Shown: positions 35,552 through 47,266, counted from the first letter of the stretch. The stretch: 64,000 nt of DNA from Seison nebaliae (GCA_023231475.1 JALJEE010001840.1:19359-83358), one strand, 5' to 3'. The notes: a model not told the origin generated them from the letters alone. Program-made: numbers and translations.

Positions 35552-36091
35552 TTACATATTCTCTCGTAACATCTTACTCATGTTATGTGCCCAGCAATCG
35601 AATGAATTCTTTTCCCTTAGAAGTTTGTCAATGTTTCTATAAGAAGTTAAGCATGCATTGGCACAATTAACATCTGATTCGTCCACCTGAAACATTAAAA
35701 GGAAATACGAAAAAGAAAAGTTGAGAATGAGAAAAACCACATATTCCATGCACACTGAGCAAGCGATGATGCATTCGTTTTGTACTATTTGTTCAGCATC
35801 AGATATCTCCGGATGATTGTGTTGAGCATAACGGATGATTGCGTTGGCCAATTGTTGACCATTGATTTCATCAAAAATGTTTTCAGTATTTTTCATGAGA
35901 TTGTTCTTCGATGGTTCCTTGATATAAGAGAGTAACTTGAATCGACGATCGGCACTAATCGGGAGATTGCCATTCCTTTTGTATGGTGTATAGATTGAGT
36001 TACCTAGAATGGACATTTTTTTTTGTGATGGTTTCATCTCTGTTGCAGAGAATGTGAAACAGATCACCACGAAACAGATAAATAATTTCAT
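35552..36091 (-). CDS. Secreted six-cysteine peptide precursor (eclosion-hormone-like spacing)
   Basis: Two exons, 36091-35741 and 35686-35552, give 161 residues. The start at 36091 is chosen because it opens a signal peptide (MKLFICFVVICFTFSA); the frame upstream has no ATG. The 54-nt intron is a multiple of three and would read through as a hydrophobic insert, but it has GT..AG ends and a TTTCAG acceptor. After splicing the Cys pattern is C-x3-C-x2-C-x10-C-x3-C-x18-C (CIIACSVCMEYVDESDVNC, then ANAC). The first five intervals resemble arthropod eclosion hormone (C-x3-C-x2-C-x12-C-x3-C). Other eclosion-hormone signature residues are not evident, so the relation is only suggestive. Confidence 0.6.
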   Translation of the reverse strand: MKLFICFVVICFTFSATEMKPSQKKMSILGNSIYTPYKRNGNLPISADRRFKLLSYIKEPSKNNLMKNTENIFDEINGQQLANAIIRYAQHNHPEISDAEQIVQNECIIACSVCMEYVVFLILNFSFSYFLLMFQVDESDVNCANACLTSYRNIDKLLREKNSFDCWAHNMSKMLRENM

Positions 36092-36907
36092 CTCACTCTT
36101 TTGAACAGACGAACACACTTTTATCGAAAATAAGAGAAAATGAAAATCGAATAATATTGAAAATAAAAGATGTCCGAATTAAGAACGGAGAAAAATAAGG
36201 AGGTAATCATTATCAGGTCGAATGTAATTGCGACAGAACTATATAGTGATTCGTTCCTCCCCCCCTTTTCCACTATTGCCAGATAAATAAAAAAAGATAG
36301 TTTTATGGGTTGAACTTATCAGTTATGAAGAGTCGCAAAGAAGAAAATATTGACGAGTGGAAAAGTTGAAAATTCGATCAGCTTAATCTAACTTGCACAA
36401 AAATAGAATGGCTGCTAATGATCATAGAATTAGTGAATACAATGTTTATTAGAAATGGAATATGAAATAAGAAATCATTAGGTTTTATTAATTTATGAAT
36501 AAAATTTTGTCTCACTGCTTAAGTGACGCATGAAAATATGTCATACAAGATATATCGTAGGATACCATATATAATTATATGTATATGTGTGTGATTGGCA
36601 CCATAATTGAGCGTACATTTATGAATATTGCAATGTACAATTGAAAATACGACGACTTAGTCAAATCGATATCATGATTTCAAAACAACTTACGTAATGT
36701 GGACGTAAGTCGACCTACGGAAAATTTGTGCGAGTTGCTTTTGCTTGTCATCACGTTGGTGGAGACCTACCGTGAAAATGTAAATAATTAATGCATTAAG
36801 TAACAATTTAATATTTGAAAGAATTGCTTTCACCGAATGAACACTATATTCGTCATCACGAAATCGAAGAAATGAGAATAATCAAATACGATATAATCGA
36901 TGCTTAA
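36092..36907. other. Spacer, no gene seen
   Basis: About 800 bp, including a C-rich run near 36257-36265. It is upstream of the Cys-rich peptide gene and downstream of the disordered 804-residue protein. No exon was identified. Confidence 0.4.
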
Positions 36908-39322
36908 TTACTTAGAAGAAGCAAGAAATGTGTTATCGGAACGAAAGAAATGAAAAGCGATGATAATATATGAGAATGTTTTGATGGAAAGCAGGAAAAA
37001 TGATAAAAAATTACCAACAGTTCGTTTATGTTTTCGTGAAAAGAAGCGACGAAATTGTTTGCGCTTGAAAGGAAAGCAAGATTTCCCACCGGATTTCTCC
37101 AATTCCACACTACGATCATCGGTAAGCGAGCAAACGTTTCCAGTTAAATTGTTCGATTGTTCATTACAATTCTCAATCTTATCACTTTCGACGTCAATTC
37201 CTAAATGTTTATTCATATAATTCGTCAATTCATTGCCATTTATCAGTTTGAAAGGATTTAGTTTTGTTATATTGCCATCTGCGCTCTCATTTTTATCGAT
37301 AGGGCTATCTTCACTTATTAATAACTGATTTTCATCTGTACATGCATCATACAAGTAACTGGCATGACAACATAACGGTTTGTGAATTAATGAACTACGC
37401 ACCGAATAATTCTTCTGAATAGATTTGTTTGGTCTGTTTGTCGACTGATGAAGTGAGGTTATCATGAAATTCGTTCCATTCGTTCTCCTCTCTGTCGATT
37501 GGGTTACTTTCAATTTTCTGTAAAAAAGATCATTCTTAATATTCGGATTGATTCCATTTGATTCAGACACAATTGGTTTGACGTCAAATCTCATATAGAA
37601 TCGTCCATCACATTCATTCGAATTAATTGAACTACTACTTCTGTGACCGTTGTAAGACACATCGTTAATTTCTAATTTATTTTTTCGCGACTCGAATAAC
37701 GAAGAAGATGATGAGATAACAGAATTCCTTCTTTCGACATCGTCGTTCCTGGAGAAGCGCAAAATCTCTCTTTCATGCCAACGATTCATCAACATCATAT
37801 TGTTATTCATAATTTTCATCTTGTTCGAACTCATTAAAGGACGATTCGTTTCTTTCCTCATTTCTAATTCGAACGATATTGGATCATTGTTCGAAAATCG
37901 ATTTGCCCGAGAAAGTGACGTTGATGATCTCTCTGATGATGTTAGAGATGTTGATGATGAAGATGATGTTAATGGTGATAATAATACTTTGTTTGATTGT
38001 TTTATTTTTGTTGATAAAAGTTCATCCATTGCTTCCTCCCGATGACATGAATTGGAATAAAATTCGATCATTTCCGGGTTCGATTGTGTATCGGAGGATG
38101 AGGATGGTGGCGATACGTTCATTGATGTAGATATTTGAGAAGATGGAGACGAAGGAGGTGATGATATTTCACTAATTTTCGAATTAATTGACGACAATGA
38201 AGCAAAACTCAAATTCATATTTTGACATATTGATGATGGCATATTAAGAATATTGTTGCTCCCAATCATTTCTTCTTCTCCTTCTAATATATCAAAATGA
38301 ATATTTGATAAATTAGTTTCTAAGTGAACTAATGATTCATTTCTTATTTCTTCTTCACAATTCATTTTATTTTCTTCATCATAATCACAGGAAAATTTCA
38401 TGCGAATTATTGAAGATTCGTCGTTTGGTGATGCCGATGTTGCCGCCGTTCCGGCAATTACAGAAGAACGATTTTCCGACTTTCTAGCCAATAGTTTATT
38501 TTGCTCTTGGACGTTTGTCAATGAAGTATGAGTCAATTGTTCATCTGTAATTGTCGAACCACAATTGTTCAAACGAACATTTATTATGTTCATCTCCGAG
38601 GCAAATCGCACCATTTTTTCTTGACGGAATTGCGTAATGACTCCGAGCTCTTTTGTCATTGAGACATTGTTAAGGGACATTTCCCCAACCGAATTTCTAC
38701 TCGTAATATTCCCTATTGGGAGTACATTAGAATTTATATCTGTCATTCCACTCATCATCAAGATATTCGGACAACTTGCAGATATGTCGGTAATTGATCC
38801 GAAATTCTTTTGATAATTTTCAAATTCCCTTTCTTGTCTCAACAACTCTGGTGGCAATGACATACAGACGTTACTTACCGTATTGTTGTCATCCTCATCT
38901 TCATTGTCTAGATAGTCATTCGGTTCATTCATATTATTCTTCATATGAAACGCTCGCTTTTCTCCCTGAGATTGAAGAACGTATTCGTGTCTGCTAAGTG
39001 AAGAAGTCGTATCCATCGAAGATTGCAAAGACGAAGGACCATATGGTGAGAACGTATGAGTTGAACGTGACAACAGCGAAGTTCGTCGTCTTTGTGACAT
39101 CTTGAGTACATCGGTAGGAAGTGTGTTGAAAGAGAACGAGAATTTCATATTTGCTAATTTTTCAATATTCATTTTTCGATTTTCTATTAAACTATAAATA
39201 TTTGCGCTATTCGTTAGGAAATCATTGTAATAATTTTGATTGGAAAACTCGTTGGAAAAATAGATATCGTCGTTACTATCGTCATAGTATTTCATTCTTT
39301 TATTCATTAATTGATTATTCAT
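36908..39322 (-). CDS. Large Ser/Asn-rich disordered protein, unknown
   Basis: 804 residues in a single exon from ATG 39322. Composition is dominated by Ser, Asn, Met and acidic residues,with serine tracts (SSSSSTSLTSSERSS). Short ordered-looking pieces: SLPPELLRQEREFENYQKNF, KMVRFASEMNII (an RVxF-like PP1-docking pattern), and basic KRKQFRRFFSRKHKRT near the end. Read straight through, the last ~35 residues are hydrophobic (NFLSFFLLSIKTFSYIIIAF) and could be a C-terminal membrane anchor. Alternatively an intron at 37014-36911 would replace them with a short tail. I do not recognise the family; a regulatory or scaffold protein is likely. Confidence 0.65.
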   Translation of the reverse strand: MNNQLMNKRMKYYDDSNDDIYFSNEFSNQNYYNDFLTNSANIYSLIENRKMNIEKLANMKFSFSFNTLPTDVLKMSQRRRTSLLSRSTHTFSPYGPSSLQSSMDTTSSLSRHEYVLQSQGEKRAFHMKNNMNEPNDYLDNEDEDDNNTVSNVCMSLPPELLRQEREFENYQKNFGSITDISASCPNILMMSGMTDINSNVLPIGNITSRNSVGEMSLNNVSMTKELGVITQFRQEKMVRFASEMNIINVRLNNCGSTITDEQLTHTSLTNVQEQNKLLARKSENRSSVIAGTAATSASPNDESSIIRMKFSCDYDEENKMNCEEEIRNESLVHLETNLSNIHFDILEGEEEMIGSNNILNMPSSICQNMNLSFASLSSINSKISEISSPPSSPSSQISTSMNVSPPSSSSDTQSNPEMIEFYSNSCHREEAMDELLSTKIKQSNKVLLSPLTSSSSSTSLTSSERSSTSLSRANRFSNNDPISFELEMRKETNRPLMSSNKMKIMNNNMMLMNRWHEREILRFSRNDDVERRNSVISSSSSLFESRKNKLEINDVSYNGHRSSSSINSNECDGRFYMRFDVKPIVSESNGINPNIKNDLFYRKLKVTQSTERRTNGTNFMITSLHQSTNRPNKSIQKNYSVRSSLIHKPLCCHASYLYDACTDENQLLISEDSPIDKNESADGNITKLNPFKLINGNELTNYMNKHLGIDVESDKIENCNEQSNNLTGNVCSLTDDRSVELEKSGGKSCFPFKRKQFRRFFSRKHKRTVGNFLSFFLLSIKTFSYIIIAFHFFRSDNTFLASSK

Positions 39323-42300
39323 TTATCATTAAATAATGTTGACAAATGATAGGAGTTGATTGGAAATAAAAAAGTTTCACGATTATTCAAATTCTTTTTG
39401 AGGTCTACTCATCAAATGTCGAAATATTAATGAAATTTCAAAGACATTCATATAGAATATTTGAGATTACTATAATTCTTCGATACACTGAATAGATATT
39501 TGGTTCGATTGAATAATATTTATAGAAAATAATATTTCTTCCAAAATAATTTGTTAGAAATGAATATTAAACTGATGGTTTTGATGATGATTGTACTGTT
39601 TAATTAAAAGTTTTTTGATTGAACATCGACAAAAGCATCATTTTCAAGTCGACTCTTTACGTCAAAATATTTGAACGACTAAATGTTGTCAAACTTCAAA
39701 TTTATTATAAATGAATTTTGTATTTGAACAATGATTATCTGCAAATAAATGTTGAAAAATTTAATAAGCATACCCTTGGTAAAATTACAATAAACGACAT
39801 ATATAAAACTTAAGACCGACGACTACTGACAGATATGTTGAGTTGAATAGTTAATACCAAAAAATTCGAAAATTTTCTTTCTTGCTTTATTTCGCTATTT
39901 GGAGATAGAAGACCGAAGTAATTTTAGGTCATACTCCTACGTCGAAGTTACATCTGTTAGTATATCGCATCCACATTTACTTTATTCAACAAGATTATGA
40001 TGAGAAAATTTTGGATAGTTGTGAAACGAACTACCCAGCACTTTATTTTAATTAAGTTATGTATCCGAATATGAGACAATGCAACGATAAAATCCCGATG
40101 AGAAGAAAACGTTCACCTGAAGAAGAAGTAAGCGGAAGTAAGTTAAAATTAAAATGGATTTAAAAAGAAATGAGAAAAAGTGTAATTTGATGAATGTAAA
40201 TGAAGAAGTAATAAATTGTATAAAGAATTTGGTCGATATATTTTCGTTTATTGAACCATATTCTTTTATGCTAAACCATCATCCTAAACACCGAATTCTA
40301 TCGCTTAATCCTTTCCTCAATTTATCGTTAATATTCGAGATATTATTATAATATAGAATCATAAAATTACCATTAAACCATCTTGTCAAGTCAATATCCA
40401 TCTAGTTATCTTACTGGGTCTTATTTTAATTCTCCTTTACTTCCCATCATTTTGATGATATTGAATATCTACATCACAAAATAGAAATTTACGATTAGAA
40501 TCTTTCGGTAGGTAAGCGCATAAGTATATTTATCCAAAAATGTTACACTTTAACATATGCAACTCATTTACATTCTCTTACATCATTGTTATGTACAACA
40601 GAATTCTAACAGATGAAATTCACAAAAATCTAAAAATTCAACTCTGAGTTAAAAATTCTTATCATTCATTATTATCGCATATGATTGTGAAGATGAGAAG
40701 TACATAGTGATTTCATAGACGATGTTTTAGAGCGATATAAAAACCTATAACAATAAAAGCAAATACTTTATCAATTCATCACCATCACATGTAGCTTTCC
40801 TTATTTTGAGATGTATGAAGACGATGGTAAAACTAAGAAAAAAGACCAAAAATAAACTTTACCAACCTCTAACAAAAATAAATATCTGATGATTATTGTT
40901 GTGATTGATTAAATGATCGAATTAATAATTGATTGCAGCTTCTTCTTCTTCTCCTATTGTGATTGTAGTTGCAAATAGCTTCATAGAGTACAGGATGATT
41001 CTTTCTTTTGAATAATAATAAGAATAATTGAAAGAACGTCGTACAAACTGAAGCAAAATAATATGAAGAAAAAATTTTACAATTAATTAATTTCTAGGTT
41101 ATCGATCATACAATACGATTAATTGACTTTATTGTATTGAAATGAAAAAATTCTTCGATGTAGTTGTGCGAATTTGGATGGAGGCAGGTATGATTTGAAT
41201 ACTATTATTTTCGTTGGATTTGTATATAAGAGTATTGGTTGTGGAAAAAAGAATTAGTTGCTAAAAATAGTTATGATAATAAACTCCGGATAATGTGATA
41301 TTTTTTGGATAATTATTGTATTTTAGTTAGGAATAAATTCTAAAAATAATTGTGAACTTTAATTAGAAACAAGTCAATTGTTAAATTATATTATTAATTG
41401 GTGGTTAATTTTGGTTGGCCGTTAAGCAAAGTAGTTTTGGATGAAGAATTGAAGGATCAAAATAAGAAATTGCAACTTCAACTAAAATAATCGAGGGAGA
41501 ATCTTAACTGTCAGATCTCATGTGGATGAAAGGAAATGTCACAACTGATTCCTGTTAATGAATTTCACGCAAAGTCTATGTGTCATAACCCCGTCGTTAA
41601 ATTCTCGTTGAGGATTTAACGTAAATCCTTATTAAATTAAATATGAATCAAATTGTTAACTTATTACCACATAGACAATGAATATTTCCGAGAAAAATCT
41701 GAAGAATATATAAAACAATTTAAAACGATAAGAGGAAGTGAGAATGAGGAGAGCGTAAAATTAGAAGAGTTGTTATCAATTGCGGAAGAAGTTATTGTTT
41801 TCTTTTCGAAAGTTTTCTATTTGTTCTCCTTTTTACATAACGGCTATAGATGTATGTGATCATTGGAAACAAGAGCAGACAAGACAAACTTCCCCGAACA
41901 CATTAACCATCAAGTATGGCAATCATTGTTAATGGTTCGATAGTCGTACTGCCATGCAGATGCTCGACAATTCGAAAACATTTTAAACATTATTCGTTTT
42001 AATGAATTCAACTCCACAAATGAACAATTTCCATTTTCAGATTTAAGGGTTAATGGAATACTTAGAATAATGATAACGGTTTCTCTGTCGATTTCGGTTT
42101 GTTTCTCTACTCATATTCCAACATATCATCTGCTTTACTTATTTGACGGCGATGAATAAAACTGTAAGTGAAACAAGATATATTTAGACTAAACAGAAGG
42201 AGAAAAATGTATATCAATCATGAGATATGTTTAATAAATTATAGAGAGTTGAAGAACGGACATAATTCTGAATTGATAAGTGAACATATTTCGAAAGTTT

Positions 42301-42781
42301 AATATTCTGTTTTTTCACTTTTTAGATGGAACGATTTCTGACAAACAGATATCGGGTGTAAATAAGTTGAATTTGGGTTGAATTAAGACATGTCTAAGAA
42401 AATATTGAATTTACCACGAAAATATCGATATTATTGTATGAGAGTTTCCCCAAAAACCGATTATCAAAGAATTATGAAATTTTTCATAAAGGAAAAAAAT
42501 TAATATGAATTTAACACAAATTATTTCATTAAGAGCAACAGTTTATTCAGTGAATAATTAACATCAAATATGAAATACTTTTAAAAATGAGTGATGTAAG
42601 ATCTACAATGTAGATAAATAAATATTACGGATAAAATTCATAAAAATTAATTGTTTCATTCAGTCTCCATTTTTGTGAAGAGTCATTTATCGGTATTTTT
42701 GTTAGTCAAGTTGATTGACTTAAAATAGTAAGAAATTAATAGGAAATAATTGTGAAGTGAAAGATGATCACTACGGGTACA
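39323..42781. other. 3.5-kb sparse region with only weak exon candidates
   Basis: No secure gene. Two candidates: plus-strand ATG 40059 opens MYPNMRQCNDKIPMRRKRS followed by PEEE and a GTAAGC donor-like site. A frame around 41672-41780 (FREKSEEYIKQFKTIRGSE) has a CATAG acceptor before it and a GTTATT donor-like site after GCGGAAGAA. Neither could be extended into a full protein. It lies between divergently placed genes, so it may also hold long regulatory DNA. Confidence 0.35.
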
Positions 42782-43750
42782 TCAAATGTCCGCTAATATC
42801 GAATTGGTGAATAGTGGCCGTTTTAAGTCATCAATTATTTCCTCATCAAGTTCACTTGTATCTTCGCCGCTTTGGATTTCATCAAAATCGTCTAATGAAA
42901 AGAAGGAAGTATTGCTTGCTGTTGCGGTAAAGAATTCTGTAGATGATTCACTATCACAACTTAATTCTACACATTGATCACATCTACCATGGTCACTACT
43001 TGTCAAACTTATTTGTTCACTGCCACACGACAATGACATAAGTAAAAGAGATGTTGTTGATATTGATGACAACGATTGTTCACGAATTTTGCACATTTTT
43101 TCGAAATTTTCATTAATTTCTTTAATTGAAGCATCTTCGTCGAATATTAGAGAATTGTTTATTTCGTTATCTTCTTCTATTATGATTGAATGAGTTGGAG
43201 AAATATTGTTCAATTCAATTCCGTTATCAAAATACTCTTCATCATCTTCGATATCTCCTAGCAATAAATCTATGTTCCGTTCTTTTGGTAAGTTTAATAT
43301 TAAATTATCTTTTGATAATTCACTGAGATAACATGATTCTGATATGTTATTCTTTTTATTTATATCTTCTCTTTTTATATCATTGTCATTGTTAACAACA
43401 GTTGGAATTTCAATTATCTCATTATTGTTAGTGGAAACTTCATTGACTTGACATTGATCGATTGAGTCGACAAATAATCCCAATTGATTTGCCACATTGA
43501 TTTTGACCAAATTTTGTAGAGGTTGAATACTATATCTCGTTTTAGAGTATTCATCTTTTTGTACATATTGCTCCATTTCTACTGAAGAACAATCAGAGTA
43601 TCGATTTTCTAGAAACATACGAAAGGGAGCAACAGCTAATTTTGAAGAAACTAATTTCATATTAGAGAGACGCAATAGTTCTTCATCTTTTTGATCAGAA
43701 GTCCATTTGAAATCGTCACTTCTCTTCTTGTAAAGTCTGGCTGAGACCAT
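42782..43750 (-). CDS. Acidic Ser/Asn-rich protein, unknown
   Basis: 322 residues, one exon, ATG 43750. The N-terminal ~60 residues are the most ordered (MVSARLYKKRSDDFKW, then LVSSKLAVAPFRMFLENRYS). The remainder is acidic, rich in Asn, Ile and Ser, with LLLGDIEDDEEYFDNGIE and a C-terminal SFFSLDDFDEIQSGED block. No membrane segment or signal peptide. Such composition is common in transcription or signalling adaptors, but I cannot name a family. Confidence 0.6.
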   Translation of the reverse strand: MVSARLYKKRSDDFKWTSDQKDEELLRLSNMKLVSSKLAVAPFRMFLENRYSDCSSVEMEQYVQKDEYSKTRYSIQPLQNLVKINVANQLGLFVDSIDQCQVNEVSTNNNEIIEIPTVVNNDNDIKREDINKKNNISESCYLSELSKDNLILNLPKERNIDLLLGDIEDDEEYFDNGIELNNISPTHSIIIEEDNEINNSLIFDEDASIKEINENFEKMCKIREQSLSSISTTSLLLMSLSCGSEQISLTSSDHGRCDQCVELSCDSESSTEFFTATASNTSFFSLDDFDEIQSGEDTSELDEEIIDDLKRPLFTNSILADI

Positions 43751-44379
43751 AATTCTAAATGAATTTTTTATCTACCTAACTAGAATGGAGACAACAGAAA
43801 TGTTGGCAAAATTCGAAGGAAAAAAAAACAATTAAACACGAAATGCTTTTCGCTTAATATTTTCCATTCTAATCTTTACAAAGGTCGAATTTTTTGTTAT
43901 TCCTTCTTCTTCGATCATCTCCTCATATATCTCATATATTGGTTTAGGTTAGTGTCGTTCGATCACTCCTATAACATTTCGCTCACATGTGAGAAATCGA
44001 TGAATAATGTGTTGAGATGACTTTCTCTCGATATTTCGTCTCAACCTAAAATATGGTGGTAAAACTTTACTAATTCTAATTAAATTCAATGATATTCTGT
44101 CAGAAGAGATATTGTCACGAGAACGATCGTTTTCGTCATCAAAATACTTCCTATGATTATAACAATTTCTATTTAAATTCTTTTTCTATCAAAAAAGTTT
44201 ATGCGCTTCTTTATCCAGCCAAAAGACAATTTTCACAACGACGTGTGACTGAGGAGCGAATTGACATAATCTCTAAGTGTTTTTCTTCTCAAAAAAATAA
44301 TTTGCTTTTCGATTATTTATTTAATCATTTCAATCTCTAGTTGTCAATGTTCTCAATTGAAAAAGTAATAAAAATTTTA
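43751..44379. other. Spacer upstream of the acidic protein gene
   Basis: About 630 bp. A plus-strand 83-codon frame (44089-44340) has no recognisable features and runs almost into the SNARE gene's 3' end; I do not accept it as a gene. Confidence 0.35.
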
Positions 44380-44872
44380 TTACGTAAAAAATTTCCAATA
44401 AACAACCCCAATCAATATGATGATTTCCATAATCAGAATGCAATACACCAAAATTTTGTTGCCAAACATTCTTAAAGGAAATTATATGAAAGAACAACAG
44501 GGAATAAAAAATTAACCTCATTTTAATTCGATTAGTCAATTTTTTTGCTCTTCCTAAAGTAGTGTCCGTCTCATGTAACTTTAATTTTCAAAAGAGACAT
44601 GAGAAAATAATAGAAATATTTTTTAAATTTAACATTCTGTTGGATATTGGTCAACACTTCTCTCTGTTCGTTTAAATCCGTCATAGTTTCAGCTCCGATT
44701 ACTTGGTTTGCTTCCGAGTACTGATTTGATCTCGCCACAGAATCTTTCATTCGATTCAATACGTTCTCCATATCATCGTCCATATCAGTTCTGGTAACTT
44801 CTAAATATTATTTTCATTACGAAGAGATGTGGATAAAAAAAATTGACTGGAATCATTTTCAAAAGGATTCAT
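44380..44872 (-). CDS. Short Vti1-like Qb-SNARE lacking the N-terminal domain
   Basis: Vesicle-fusion SNARE of Golgi/endosomal traffic. Four exons: 44872-44848, 44800-44634, 44578-44517 and 44470-44380 (345 nt, 114 residues). The 25-nt first exon (MNPFENDS) is supported by frame, a 47-nt intron and a TTTAG acceptor. Residues ~20-85 form a SNARE helix: NVLNRMKDSVARSNQYSE, IGAETMTDLNEQREVL, then TDTTLGRAKKL. The tail VYCILIMEIIILIGVVYWKF is a C-terminal membrane anchor and resembles Vti1b (GLVYYKFF). Vti1 proteins are normally ~220-230 aa with an Habc bundle in front. The preceding DNA (44873-45193) shows none, so the short form appears genuine. Confidence 0.75.
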
Positions 44873-45193
44873 TTTCCTTCCTCTTAATAAATCAATAGAG
44901 TTTCGTCCTTATGGAAATTTTCAGTAGGAACTTGAACTTTTGTTGACAGAAAATTCATATGACTTCCCACAATTTATATAAATATCTTCCATTCATAATT
45001 TTTTCAAGCTGGGAATTTGAAGAGACTTATTATCGGTAAAAACTGTTCTATATTATAAAATATTTCAAACAATAATCGAAATAGAATTAGACTAATCTTT
45101 TATGATTAATTTATTATAAATTGACTAAAAATTGATCTGATTTGGAAAAAAAAATAAATTAAATTATTTGATTCGGGAAATGAATAAAATATA
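44873..45193. other. Spacer between SNARE gene and ATG3
   Basis: 321 bp, no exon encoding an Habc-like helix bundle seen on the minus strand. It holds the SNARE promoter and the ATG3 3' UTR. Confidence 0.45.
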
Positions 45194-46391
45194 TCAGAAT
45201 TTAAAGTTTCTTGTAAAATCATATTCGATGGTGGGGACTACTGCTTGAATGAATTTGAGGAAGATGACCATATAGTTCTTAGGTTCGAGTTTCTTTCCAC
45301 TCTCTTCAGCCATTCCGATCAATTTCTTCATAACATCTGCATGTCTGACAGTGAGATTATATTGAATAAATAAATGAAATTAAGAAAATGGAACTAACCG
45401 ACACGGATGAATAGATAAAGATGGTGGTGATCCTTTTAGATGGGGATGATTCTCATAAGTCACAGTTCGTTTGACATGATCTTGAGAAATGTCTTCATAC
45501 ATTTGGTCAGGTGTTAACGGTTGTCGATTCTCATCATAACTAGAAGAAAGTTGAGATTTTCGTAGAATAAGGAAATTAACCCCGTTAACCACATTCGTGG
45601 CGTTCGATAATAATTATCATAAGTAATGTTCAAATCGTAAGTTCGCAAACTCATCGTCGTTTTATTTTCCTCTTTTTCATTCGTCGATTGCGACGTTGTC
45701 ACTTCATCTTTCTCGTCTTTGTTTTCAACTAAATCGCTGATCTTTTCATCTACTAACACCTTGAGATAATGGAGATTATTAATTAAATCGAAATAATTTA
45801 TTATAAGAACTTTTGAATCAACTTCATCCATATACGCTTCCATATCATCTGCATCGGCACCTAAATCTTCATCATCATCATCGTCATCATTATTCTGATT
45901 ATTATCTATTGGTTGGGGTTCATCTTTTTCAATATTTTCGGCCGCTTTATCTGCTTCGGTTTGGAAACCTTTATCTGATTGGTAATGATGAGTATCGACC
46001 CATGCGTCTTCTTCCGATTGATTCCTCTCATTCTCATTCGTTTCATCATTTTCGTTCAAATAGACGACTTTCTCCTGATTCTCATCGTATTCCATATGAC
46101 GACATCTCTTGTAACAAGGAACATTTCTCGTAACTAGAAACTGCTTCTTCTCATCTAAATAACTTTTGGCCTTTGATGGATCACCACTTTTCCACTGCCA
46201 TGTTGGACAGTGATATACAAGAAAATCACCTGCCTCTTTGAACTGAAATGATGTTAATCATATAACAAATGAAGAAACATGAGAGAAACTTCAACTGGAG
46301 TGAGCATTCCACTCTCTAAGAATTTCGACGACTGGAGAACAGGGGTCAACTTTTCAGCCATTTTAGTGGCTGCATTAGATACTAAATGCAT
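45194..46391 (-). CDS. ATG3: Autophagy E2-like enzyme Atg3
   Basis: E2-like enzyme that transfers Atg8/LC3 from Atg7 to phosphatidylethanolamine. Five exons: 46391-46290, 46242-45811, 45759-45581, 45539-45399 and 45344-45194 (1005 nt, 334 residues). N-terminal helix [20 protein letters not shown] is typical. Then [19 protein letters not shown], the flexible acidic segment ([20 protein letters not shown]), and the E2 core [40 protein letters not shown] leads to the catalytic Cys in SIHPCR, and [13 protein letters not shown] closes the protein. Intron 4 splits the Arg codon next to the active Cys. Length is close to human (314 aa); the enzyme looks complete. Confidence 0.96.
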
Positions 46392-46807
46392 TGCTCTTTA
46401 TATTCACTTTTTGTATCGATTATACTCAAAGACAATTTACTTGAAATAAAATTATTTATTGAAATATTCCAATCTACTTCTATTGATGAGTTTGGTAACG
46501 TGTTAGTGGAAAGAAATTAAGTCATAAAAATATATTTTGTAAATACGACAAAAATTGAAGTGGGAAGAATAACTTAAATATTTCCACTGTAAATTAAATT
46601 AAACTTAAATTTTGAAAGGTTTATTCCATTTGATTCAATACAATCAACTGTAATATGATGATTTCCACGAGAAAAGGTTAATTTAATTATGTCATCAAAT
46701 CGATTCTCCTCTTTCGATCTACAAGAACGATCCAGATATTGTTCGATTATTTTGTTAAACAATCTATTAAACTGTTTGATATTTTCATTTGGTTAAGGTC
46801 GAACTAA
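46392..46807. promoter_or_regulatory. Divergent spacer between ATG3 and a membrane-protein gene
   Basis: 416 bp separate two diverging start codons. A minus-strand frame at 46574-46770 has no ATG and no usable start, so I leave it as non-coding. Probably carries both promoters. Confidence 0.35.
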
Positions 46808-47266
46808 ATGACGATAACTGATTTTGAGAAAAACCTTTACCGCACAATCTTATTCATTAGCGATACAGTCGATATTCAGTTAATAACTATAGTTGTTTGC
46901 TCTGTAGGAGTATTAATTACAATAATTTTAATCGTTTATCTATTTTGGACATTATGTAAGAAGGACAATAATTGTTGCTATCGATGTACTCATGGAACAA
47001 AAAATGCTATCCGGCATAAATCAATGACCATTTTACCTCCAATAGACAAAAGTTATTCTGCTCTTGATGATACACAAAGTAAAGGTGACGGTAAGTATGA
47101 GACAGTGGATGAGAGGCAAATTAAGGATTCCTTAAATGTCGAACCGAGTTATATCGATTTAGAAATGAGATGTCTAAGAGCTGATTTTATCGAACCGTTC
47201 ATCAATTATTATGATATGAATCCACCATCAAAAATGAAAATGAAGAAAATGAACGTAACTATGTAA
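46808..47266 (+). CDS. Small single-pass membrane protein, unknown
   Basis: 152 residues, single exon, ATG 46808. A short polar N-terminus (MTITDFEKNLYRTILFISD) is followed by one membrane helix (about residues 24-50, LITIVVCSVGVLITIILIVY). Then comes a Cys-containing juxtamembrane part (CKKDNNCCYRC) that could be palmitoylated, and a ~90-residue cytoplasmic tail with several Tyr sites (KSYSALDD, GKYETVDE, PSYIDLEMR). Family not recognised. The Tyr-rich tail suggests signalling or endocytic sorting, which is inference. Confidence 0.6.
   Translation: MTITDFEKNLYRTILFISDTVDIQLITIVVCSVGVLITIILIVYLFWTLCKKDNNCCYRCTHGTKNAIRHKSMTILPPIDKSYSALDDTQSKGDGKYETVDERQIKDSLNVEPSYIDLEMRCLRADFIEPFINYYDMNPPSKMKMKKMNVTM

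Noticed and set aside
36911-37014. Intron replacing the hydrophobic end of the 804-residue protein
   Set aside because: Possible GT..AG ends, but 104 nt is longer than all other introns here and the new tail is only about nine residues; kept as an alternative, not the main model.
44089-44340. 83-codon plus-strand frame
   Set aside because: ATG-initiated but without domain, signal or splice support, and nearly touching the convergent SNARE 3' end.
46574-46770. Minus-strand frame ending NLIYSGNI
   Set aside because: No ATG in the frame and no convincing upstream exon in the short space before the divergent plus-strand gene.
47100-47130. Strong donor-like GTAAGTATGAG in the 152-residue membrane protein
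   Set aside because: The nearest AG would make a 15-nt intron, and the frame reads through intact.
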